Shown in pieces: positions 8,006 through 13,855 of a stretch of 18,900 nucleotides of DNA. Source of the DNA: Desulfosarcina sp. (lineage in GTDB: Bacteria > Desulfobacterota > Desulfobacteria > Desulfobacterales > Desulfosarcinaceae); NCBI GenBank assembly GCA_030642405.1, contig DAOWNV010000015.1, positions 1 to 18,900 on the forward strand, given 5' to 3'. The notes beneath the pieces are model-generated. The model was not told the DNA's origin. It saw nothing but the letters and a program-made list of their open reading frames with translations, and did no database searches. Position numbers and translations under genes: made by a program. The first letter of the stretch is position 1; the number at the start of each line of letters is the position of its first letter.

Positions 8006-8583
8006 GGAAAAACAATCTTTTGTTGAAGCTCCAGCCATGATTCAACATGAAGAAAATCCATAGATTCCCGGTTCCATGGCTGCCGGAACAAAATCGGTTC
8101 TATGCCTGCCGCTTTAATCAGTTCACAGGTTTCCGGGCGATCTTCAACAAACCATCGAACACCATGCGCAAGCAAGATTTCGGTCTTGTGCTCATGAGAA
8201 CCGGTTGCAACAATTTTTGCTGAACTGTACTGTCCATCGAGAAGATTACTCATCCAATCATCAAGGGGACCTGGTTCCGATCTAGCTGTCACCATCAAAA
8301 TACGCCCTGTGGTCTTACCGATTCTTCGTAACACCGATCCGGCGCCTGGAATGGCTTTCAGGGTAACCTGATACCCTCCATTGAGAATCTGTTTGAGAGC
8401 ACCTTCCAGAACCTTTTCATCCAAATCCAGACACTGGTCCAGTCGGTAGGCTGTGATATCCTCATACCGGACCGAGTCGATTTGGTAATGATCACGCAAT
8501 ATATCGATAAATAATTGCATGGTATCTGCAATCACACCATCAATATCGAAAGCAAGGTATTCAGGGTCGATCATTGTCATCAT
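8002..8583 (-). CDS. HAD-superfamily phosphatase, 5'-nucleotidase (NT5C)-like
   Basis: A 193-residue haloacid dehalogenase-fold protein. Motif I is FDIDGVIADT with nucleophile Asp13 and Asp15; motif II is VTAR (Thr99); Lys133 in HEHKTEIL fits motif III; motif IV is VEDRPE (Glu147, Asp148). The C-terminal stretch EPILFRQPWNR resembles the small nucleotidase branch often annotated as 5'(3')-deoxyribonucleotidase NT5C-like. Dephosphorylation of a nucleotide or another small phosphate ester is inferred; the true substrate is unknown. The start ATG at 8583 has only a weak GAG upstream, and a second ATG lies three codons in. The stop overlaps the recombinase start by 4 bp, so translation is probably coupled. 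A promoter-like TTGACA lies about 85 bp upstream. Confidence 0.75.
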   Translation of the reverse strand: MMTMIDPEYLAFDIDGVIADTMQLFIDILRDHYQIDSVRYEDITAYRLDQCLDLDEKVLEGALKQILNGGYQVTLKAIPGAGSVLRRIGKTTGRILMVTARSEPGPLDDWMSNLLDGQYSSAKIVATGSHEHKTEILLAHGVRWFVEDRPETCELIKAAGIEPILFRQPWNRESMDFLHVESWLELQQKIVFP

Positions 8584-8639
8584 TTACACTCGTTGTTTTA
8601 CCATCTGAATAGTTAGTACCCAAGAACAAAAAAGATTTT

Positions 8640-8669
8640 TATGTAATCCCATCAGGTTGGATGTGTCAA
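8640..8669 (-). promoter_or_regulatory. Candidate promoter upstream of the HAD-xerC-hslVU-arg run
   Basis: The 118 bp gap after the UDG gene holds a perfect minus-strand TTGACA (8664-8669). With an 18-base spacer the -10 candidate is TACATA (8640-8645); with 17 bases it is TTACAT. The -10 is poor, so the call rests mainly on the -35 and on this being the longest break in the minus-strand run. Confidence 0.35.
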
Positions 8670-8701
8670 TAGGCAAGAAGTGGGAGCAAGTCTACTTTTC
8701 A

Positions 8702-9445
8702 TTAAACCGATTCCAGTTTCTTCATAATCTGCTGAACATCGTGCCATACGTCTCTTTTTTTTTCGGGGTTGCGTAGCAGGTATGCCGGATGGAAGGTGGG
8801 CATGACCAAAATGTTGTCCATTTCATGGAACCGGCCCCTGAGTCTGGAGATAGGTATTTCGGTTTCCAGCAGCGTATGGGCGGCCACTTTGCCAAGCGCA
8901 CAAACAATCCGGGGACGGATAGCCGCCAATTGCCTTTTCAGAAACGGCAGGCACTGCCGAATCTCCTCGGCCTCAGGGTTTCGGTTGTTTGGGGGACGGC
9001 ATTTGACGATATTTAGAATGAATACCTGGTCACGCGAAAGCTTCATAGCACCAATGATATTTGTCAGCAGATCTCCGGCGGCCCCCACAAAAGGGTGTCC
9101 GGAGCGGTCTTCCTGAAAACCGGGGCCCTCGCCCACAAACACCAGTCGAGCGTCCTTGTCACCCTCACCAAATACGATATTATTCCTTTTGTGACACAGC
9201 GGACAGCGTTTGCAATCCCCCAAATCGGAACGGATATCGGTCAAGGTCTCTTTCGTGGGTGGGCCAACCGGAAAAGGGATCTTCATCTTCGCCAGGATCT
9301 CGATACTCCCGGGCAAGCAATCAAATCCTGTACACCCGTTTTGTTTGAGATACAAAAGGCTGTTCCGAATGTCCCGGATGATTTGGGAAAGAGAGCAGAA
9401 AGCAACATCCTTATTCAGGTTTTCAACGCATAGATTTTTCAACAA
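8702..9445 (-). CDS. Uracil-DNA glycosylase, family 4 (iron-sulfur)
   Basis: Removes uracil from DNA to start base excision repair. The 4Fe-4S ligands of the type-4 (UDGa) family are present: Cys78 and Cys81 (CKRC), Cys149 (VKCRPP) and Cys165 (IRQCLPF). Motif A is GEGPGFQED (105-113) and motif B is MPTFHPAYLLRN (215-226). About 70 residues precede the catalytic domain, including a Cys-containing stretch (NGCTGFDC, 36-43). Such extensions are common in this family, sometimes labelled SPO1 phage DNA polymerase-related. The start is uncertain: the frame opens with two consecutive TTG codons at 9445 and 9442, and no in-frame ATG appears until residue 54. A weak CGGA lies upstream of the first TTG. 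It is 11 bp after the coaBC stop. Confidence 0.88.
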   Translation of the reverse strand: MLKNLCVENLNKDVAFCSLSQIIRDIRNSLLYLKQNGCTGFDCLPGSIEILAKMKIPFPVGPPTKETLTDIRSDLGDCKRCPLCHKRNNIVFGEGDKDARLVFVGEGPGFQEDRSGHPFVGAAGDLLTNIIGAMKLSRDQVFILNIVKCRPPNNRNPEAEEIRQCLPFLKRQLAAIRPRIVCALGKVAAHTLLETEIPISRLRGRFHEMDNILVMPTFHPAYLLRNPEKKRDVWHDVQQIMKKLESV

Positions 9446-9456
9446 TCATAGTCCGT

Positions 9457-10677
9457 TTATGTCTGTGTTTTGCTTTTCATCAATTCAACGACCTGATCCA
9501 GAATCAGATGTGCCACAGCATCTTTATCCATCACATCAAGCGCTATTTTGCGGCCCCCGGAAAAAAAGAGGGTCATCCTGTTGGTATCAGCGCCAAAACC
9601 GGAATCCGGCGGGCCGATAAGGTTCGCCGCAATCAAATCCAGACGTTTCTCTTCAAGCTTTTTTCGGGCGTAGACTTCCATATCCTGGGTTTCCGCGGCA
9701 AAACCCACCAAAATCTGATTTTTACGTTTCTGCTGCCCGATTGTCTTTAAAATGTCGGTGGTCCGCGTCAACGCCAGTTTAATCCCCTCATCTCCCTTTT
9801 TTATTTTATGGGTTTCACTTTTTTCAGGCCGATAATCAGAAACCGCCGCCACCTTTACGATCACATCAGATTCGTTTAACCGGGAAAAAACCGCCGTGGC
9901 CATTTCATCCACGGTCGCAACAGGTATCGTTTCCACATTCAATGGCGGCATTAGGTTCACCGGACCAGTGACAAGGATCACGCGGGCACCGCGATATTCG
10001 GCGGCCCTGGCAAGGGCATATCCCATTTTTCCCGATGAAGGATTGCTGATAAAACGCACCGGATCGATTGGCTCACGAGTGGGACCGGCAGTAACCAGTA
10101 TCGTTTTGTCGAAAAAATCATTAGGCGTCAAAAGACTGATCAGCCGATCCACAATTTCAAAAGGTTCGGGCAGACGTCCAGGTCCGGTTATACCACAGGC
10201 GAGTTCACCTTCTCCCGGCGATAAAATGCTGCATCCGTCCGCCTCCAGCTGCTTTAAATTTCGCTGATGGGCGGGGTGTTCGAACATATTGGAATTCATG
10301 GAAGGACAAATCAGCACCGGTGAGGTGACAGCCAGCATAAAGGTACTCATGGCATCATCTGCAATACCGTGGGCCAGTTTTGCCGCCATGTTGGCCGTTG
10401 CCGGTGCAACAACCACTGCCTGGGCTGCTTCCGCCCAGGCAATGTGTTGAATGGAGGCGTCATCGGCGCCGTCGAAAAGATCCAGGCACACTTTGTTTTC
10501 CGACAGGACCTCAAAGGTCGTTGGGCCGACAAACTGCGTGGCGCTTCGTGTCATGATCACCCGGACACTTGCTCCGAGCTTCACCAAACGTCTGAGGACC
10601 TCCACACTTTTATAGGCGGCGATCCCACCGCATACGCCTAAAACGATATTTTTTCCTTGAAGAATGTTCTTTTTCAT
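9457..10677 (-). CDS. coaBC: Bifunctional phosphopantothenoylcysteine decarboxylase / phosphopantothenate-cysteine ligase
   Basis: Makes 4'-phosphopantetheine for coenzyme A in two steps. The N-terminal CoaC flavoprotein domain (about 8-180) shows catalytic His78 (SIQHIAWAE), APATANMAAKLAHG (91-104), the PxMNxxM clamp PSMNSNMF (125-132) and catalytic Cys161 (ELACGITGPGR). The C-terminal CoaB domain (about 190-400) shows VTAGPTREPID (195-205), FISNPSSGKMG and KVAAVSDYRP (275-284), followed by the Lys-rich KIKK loop expected to contact the acyl-cytidylate intermediate. The 406-residue length is usual. The ATG at 10677 overlaps the stop of the upstream TPR-like gene as ATGA, pointing to coupled translation. 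Confidence 0.97.
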   Translation of the reverse strand: MKKNILQGKNIVLGVCGGIAAYKSVEVLRRLVKLGASVRVIMTRSATQFVGPTTFEVLSENKVCLDLFDGADDASIQHIAWAEAAQAVVVAPATANMAAKLAHGIADDAMSTFMLAVTSPVLICPSMNSNMFEHPAHQRNLKQLEADGCSILSPGEGELACGITGPGRLPEPFEIVDRLISLLTPNDFFDKTILVTAGPTREPIDPVRFISNPSSGKMGYALARAAEYRGARVILVTGPVNLMPPLNVETIPVATVDEMATAVFSRLNESDVIVKVAAVSDYRPEKSETHKIKKGDEGIKLALTRTTDILKTIGQQKRKNQILVGFAAETQDMEVYARKKLEEKRLDLIAANLIGPPDSGFGADTNRMTLFFSGGRKIALDVMDKDAVAHLILDQVVELMKSKTQT

Positions 10678-10961
10678 ACCCAGTCATCATCCAAACAAAT
10701 TTGCTGTAAACATCGAAGCTCACGTTGTTTAAGAATCAACCGAACCCATTTTTCAATCATACCGGAGATACTTTCCCATTGCCTATGCACAACGGGAATC
10801 ATGTCAACCGCAGCCTCCAGCGCCTGTCTGATATCCACCTGATCGGGATCCTGGTCCAATAGGTGGCGGTAAATCCTCGAAGCTTCCTCATACCGTCCCT
10901 GGCTGTTCAATAATTTGGCCATTGTAACCGTAAAAAAAGTTTTGTCTGAATCCATGTTCAT
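10674..10961 (-). CDS. Small TPR-like protein of unknown function
   Basis: A 95-residue protein I do not recognise. Residues about 12-43 (MAKLLNSQGRYEEASRIYRHLLDQDPDQ) look like one tetratricopeptide repeat: small and aromatic residues at the helix contacts, a Y-EEA turn and a final D-P. The rest is predicted helical and acidic-to-basic, with two cysteines near the end (CLQQICLDDDWV). No signal peptide or membrane segment is seen. The start ATG at 10961 lies one base after the ftsB stop (TGA-A-ATG), and the stop overlaps the coaBC start by 4 bp, so it sits in the middle of a translationally coupled set. This packing argues for a real gene. A scaffold or partner-binding role is inferred from the TPR only. 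Confidence 0.75.
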   Translation of the reverse strand: MNMDSDKTFFTVTMAKLLNSQGRYEEASRIYRHLLDQDPDQVDIRQALEAAVDMIPVVHRQWESISGMIEKWVRLILKQRELRCLQQICLDDDWV

Positions 10962-10962
10962 T

Positions 10963-11253
10963 TCACTTATTTTGCGGTTCTACTATGACAAGGTCATTTT
11001 TGCCAACCATCCCCAACTCGTTTCGAGCAACACTTTCAATGTATGCCGGATCATGCTTCAACCGCTGAATGATGCGGTATAGATGTACATTTTCATCGGC
11101 CAATGTTTCGTTTCTCCGAACCGCGAGCTGTTTTTTTTCCTTCAGGCCGGACAGTTCCATGAACCCGTTGTCACCAAAAACTATCCATAGTATCAAGTTC
11201 AAAAATACCGCCAAAAAACCGAAGACCCCAATTTTTTGACGGATATTAATCAT
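10963..11253 (-). CDS. ftsB: Septum formation initiator, FtsB/DivIC-like
   Basis: Small bitopic division protein that in known systems links FtsL and FtsQ in the divisome. The start is placed at the ATG at 11253, overlapping the murJ stop as ATGA and preceded by AAGGAG nine bases away; the longer frame from 11295 lies inside murJ. The 96-residue product has a short cytosolic N-terminus, one membrane helix (about 8-26), a Lys/Glu-rich coiled coil (about 33-65) and the family C-terminal motif YIESVARNELGMV (71-83). Length and layout match FtsB/DivIC. The gene follows murJ directly, so two envelope-growth genes share one message. Confidence 0.88.
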   Translation of the reverse strand: MINIRQKIGVFGFLAVFLNLILWIVFGDNGFMELSGLKEKKQLAVRRNETLADENVHLYRIIQRLKHDPAYIESVARNELGMVGKNDLVIVEPQNK

Positions 11254-12854
11254 CGGAGCAGGCTCCTTTTCATCAACCCCACAACGATTTTCCATTCAGG
11301 AATTTTCATCATCCATGACATACCGAAAAAAATGACTGCACCCCCTATCACGCCGGCGCCGATACCCGCCAGCAAACGGAGCTGTCCTACACTACCCTCC
11401 AACGGAATCAAAAACCGGCAGATCACAATCACCACACATGCCATGATCCCTGATGCGGCCAGTGTTTTGATGCAATTGGAAAAAAGGGGACGCCACCGAA
11501 TCACCCCCAGTTTTTTTCTCAGAACAATCACAAGGAGCACGAGATTGACCACGGATGAGAGAGATGTCGCAAGGGCCAAGCCGCAGTGCTTCATCGGTCC
11601 CATCAGGACCACACCCAAGATAATATTCGCAATGATGGCAATCGTTGCTGTTATTACAGGTGTACGGGTATCCTGCATGGCGTAAAAAGTAGAAACGACG
11701 ATACGCACCGCAGCAAATGCCCATAATCCCAAAGCATAGTACAAAAGAGCATCCGAGGTCAATCGGGTGGCGTTCATGTCAAACGCGCCACGCTTGAAAA
11801 GCAAGGCAACAATGGGCTCCCTAAGGATGATCAACCCAACCATCGCCGGGATGGTGATAAACAACACCAGGCTCATGGAATGTCCGAATGTTTCTCCCAT
11901 TCCTTTTCGATCACCATTGGCTGCCTGCCTTGATAAGCTGGGCAAAACAGCGGTTGCAGCTGCCTGGGCAAATATTCCGAGGGGAAACTGAACCAGCCTG
12001 TCCGCATAATAGAGATAGGAAATGCTACCTGCAGGAAGCAACGATGCCAGCAAGGTTCCCACAAGAATGTTGATCTGATAGACCGCTGCACCGAATATCG
12101 TAGGCAGGATAAGGATACCTACTTTTTTCATGGCCGGATGCCATAAACCGGACTTTTTCCAAAACAGAACACCATGTTTAATCAAGTAAGGGGCTTGTAA
12201 GATTAACTGAAGAACACCACCCAACAAAACGCCGATTGCCAATCCCGTGATCCGAACCGTCTCGGAATCGGAGAACCTGGAAGCGATAAAAACAGATCCG
12301 ATCATGGCCAGATTCAGCAACACCGGCGCAATGGCCGGGGCGGCAAAATGGCCGAGCACATTCAGGATCGCCATACAAAGAGCAACCAGTCCGATCAGGA
12401 TCACGTAGGGAAACATGATACGCGTCAACGTGACGGTCAAGAATAATTTTTCCGGCGATTGCGAGAACCCGGGTGCAATGATTTGAATAATCAACGGGGC
12501 GGCAAGAACACCAATGACGGCGACAACGGTAAGGCTGACCAATAACAGCTTTAGTGCACTCACGGCAAGACGCATGGCGTCTTCACGATTGTCTTTGACC
12601 ATGATCTCAGTAAAAACGGGTACGAAAGCTATGCTGAGGGACCCTTCACCAAAAAGTCGTCGTAACAAATTGGGGATCCGGAAAGCAGCAATGAATGCAT
12701 CTGCGGCCATACCTGCACCAAAAAAAGAGGCAAACACCATGTCCCGAATATAACCGAAAATACGGCTGAGCAGGGTCGCAGCCCCAACGACACCGGCAGC
12801 CCTGGTGACATTTTGGTTTTCTGTTGGTGTGGGATTATCTGATTTTGAAGCCAA
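11250..12854 (-). CDS. murJ: Lipid II flippase MurJ (MviN)
   Basis: Inner-membrane transporter of the MOP/MVF fold that moves lipid II to the periplasmic face for peptidoglycan synthesis. The 534-residue protein is rich in hydrophobic helices, consistent with about 14 membrane segments. The conserved first part, SRIFGYIRDMVFASFFGAG followed by AFRIPNLLRRLFGEGSLSIAFVPVF, carries the arginines of the known central cavity. The start is a TTG at 12854. It is the only usual start codon between an in-frame TAA upstream and the conserved region, but no good ribosome binding site precedes it. The gene is divergent from rpsT, an arrangement I recall from pseudomonads (rpsT-mviN). The stop overlaps ftsB by 4 bp. 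Confidence 0.95.
   Translation of the reverse strand: MASKSDNPTPTENQNVTRAAGVVGAATLLSRIFGYIRDMVFASFFGAGMAADAFIAAFRIPNLLRRLFGEGSLSIAFVPVFTEIMVKDNREDAMRLAVSALKLLLVSLTVVAVIGVLAAPLIIQIIAPGFSQSPEKLFLTVTLTRIMFPYVILIGLVALCMAILNVLGHFAAPAIAPVLLNLAMIGSVFIASRFSDSETVRITGLAIGVLLGGVLQLILQAPYLIKHGVLFWKKSGLWHPAMKKVGILILPTIFGAAVYQINILVGTLLASLLPAGSISYLYYADRLVQFPLGIFAQAAATAVLPSLSRQAANGDRKGMGETFGHSMSLVLFITIPAMVGLIILREPIVALLFKRGAFDMNATRLTSDALLYYALGLWAFAAVRIVVSTFYAMQDTRTPVITATIAIIANIILGVVLMGPMKHCGLALATSLSSVVNLVLLVIVLRKKLGVIRWRPLFSNCIKTLAASGIMACVVIVICRFLIPLEGSVGQLRLLAGIGAGVIGGAVIFFGMSWMMKIPEWKIVVGLMKRSLLR
11263..11268 (-). promoter_or_regulatory. ftsB ribosome binding site
   Basis: AAGGAG on the minus strand, nine bases before the ATG at 11253 and inside the end of murJ. 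It decides the short FtsB start. Confidence 0.8.
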
Positions 12855-12881
12855 AAGTGGGATTTTCTTTTTTAAAAGTTA

Positions 12882-12910
12882 TTGACTTACTCCATCTTTT
12901 TAGACATAAA
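12882..12910 (+). promoter_or_regulatory. Candidate rpsT promoter
   Basis: TTGACT (12882-12887), a 17-base spacer and CATAAA (12905-12910) match the sigma-70 pattern in position. A start near 12917 would give a leader of about 40 bases before the rpsT GTG. The same CATAAA hexamer reads TTTATG on the minus strand, 17 bases from a minus-strand TTGATA (12928-12933), so it might also serve murJ; that second reading is weak. Confidence 0.55.
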
Positions 12911-12940
12911 GGAGTTTTGTGTTTTTCTATCAATTCCTGA

Positions 12941-12946
12941 AAGGAG
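12941..12946 (+). promoter_or_regulatory. rpsT ribosome binding site
   Basis: AAGGAG, nine bases upstream of the GTG at 12956. It supports the non-ATG start. Confidence 0.85.
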
Positions 12947-12955
12947 TAAGAGAAG

Positions 12956-13213
12956 GTGGCCAACCATAAATCAGCACTGAAGCGAGCCGTACAAAACGAA
13001 CGTCGTCGCTTGCGAAACAAAGCAGTTACAACACGTGTTAAAAATGTCGTCAAAGATGTGCGTCTTGCCGTAGACGAAAATGCGGATGATGCCGTTGAAC
13101 GTCTCAACGCAGCCAAGTCCGTCATCGACAATGCGGCGAAAAAAGGAGTCCTCCACAAAAAGACCGCCGCACGAAAAGTTTCCCGTCTCTCGCGGCAGGT
13201 CAACGCCCAGTAG
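12956..13213 (+). CDS. rpsT: 30S ribosomal protein S20
   Basis: Binds 16S rRNA early in 30S assembly. The 85-residue basic protein begins ANHKSALKR and is rich in Lys/Arg/Ala throughout, with KGVLHKKTAARKVSRLSRQV (residues 61-80) as the typical C-terminal helix. The start is GTG with a strong AAGGAG upstream. Escherichia coli rpsT also uses a non-ATG (UUG) start that takes part in autogenous control, so a similar regulation is possible here but not shown. The gene is alone on the plus strand between murJ (divergent) and lptE (convergent). No convincing terminator was found in the 90 bp that follows. Confidence 0.97.
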   Translation: MANHKSALKRAVQNERRRLRNKAVTTRVKNVVKDVRLAVDENADDAVERLNAAKSVIDNAAKKGVLHKKTAARKVSRLSRQVNAQ

Positions 13214-13303
13214 GCAGATTGTTCCCAATATACATCTTTTAATAAAGACGTCATAAAAGGAAAGCAATCTTGTGCATCCGGCTTCCGAGCAGGTTCTTCA
13301 ATC
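13214..13303. other. Convergent rpsT/lptE intergenic region
   Basis: Ninety bases between two converging genes. Visible are a 5-base stem TCTTT/AAAGA with loop TAAT (about 13238-13251), a GACGTC palindrome, and a distant AGATTG/CAATCT pair (13216-13221, 13265-13270). None has the GC-rich stem and T-run of a standard intrinsic terminator. Confidence 0.4.
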
Positions 13304-13825
13304 TTAAAAATCATCCGTCAGCCTGTTGAAGGCCGTTTCAGCCACTTTTTTGGAAACCACGGCAATGGCATCAGATTTGTTCTGATCCGTTGCCGTTTTA
13401 TTTCCATCTGCTACCGAATAGGCATGAGACTCCACGATATTTCCCGACGCCCAAACAATTCTCCCGTCCGGCGACACCATCTGCAATCTCATTACACAGG
13501 TTACCCGGCGCTCCACCGCTACCGATACAGTTGCCATTGAAACATTATCCACGAACAAAGAGGCAATCGTACCATTTAGGATCCCATCGGCGGATGATCT
13601 GTCCGAAGCGATGCTCTCCTTACGGTGTCGGGTAAATTCAAAAAGCAAATCGTTGGTGAAACGGCTCTCCACGCCCGTTTCAGACGACCGGTTCTCAAAC
13701 ATGGGAATAAACACCTGACTGACACCAGCCGGCAGGCTCCCGCCTCCTGCAAAGTGGTAACCGCAGGCTGAAATCACCGTTACCAGCACCGCAGTTAAAC
13801 AGACAATTCTCGTCTGATTTGCCAT
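13304..13825 (-). CDS. lptE: LPS-assembly lipoprotein LptE
   Basis: Outer-membrane lipoprotein that plugs and helps assemble the LptD barrel, which inserts lipopolysaccharide into the outer leaflet. The 173-residue product has a signal peptide with one Arg (residue 6), a hydrophobic core and the lipobox ISAC, giving lipidated Cys21 in CGYHFAGGGSLP, a start typical of LptE. The following pattern (VFIPMFENRSSETGVESRFT, 38-57) matches the usual first strands and helix of the family. The ATG at 13825 has GGAAA seven bases upstream. It lies 30 bp after leuS; the leuS-lptE pair is also found in E. coli and Pseudomonas, which supports the call. There holA normally follows; here it does not. Confidence 0.85.
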   Translation of the reverse strand: MANQTRIVCLTAVLVTVISACGYHFAGGGSLPAGVSQVFIPMFENRSSETGVESRFTNDLLFEFTRHRKESIASDRSSADGILNGTIASLFVDNVSMATVSVAVERRVTCVMRLQMVSPDGRIVWASGNIVESHAYSVADGNKTATDQNKSDAIAVVSKKVAETAFNRLTDDF

Positions 13826-13855
13826 TAGGTTTCCAATAAATAAAAGTTATTAATT

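Noticed and set aside
12835..13314. 159-codon minus-strand frame antisense to rpsT, linking lptE to murJ
   Set aside because: It is opposite rpsT, rich in Ser/Arg/Thr as expected from reversed Lys/Ala codons, and overlaps both neighbouring genes' ends.
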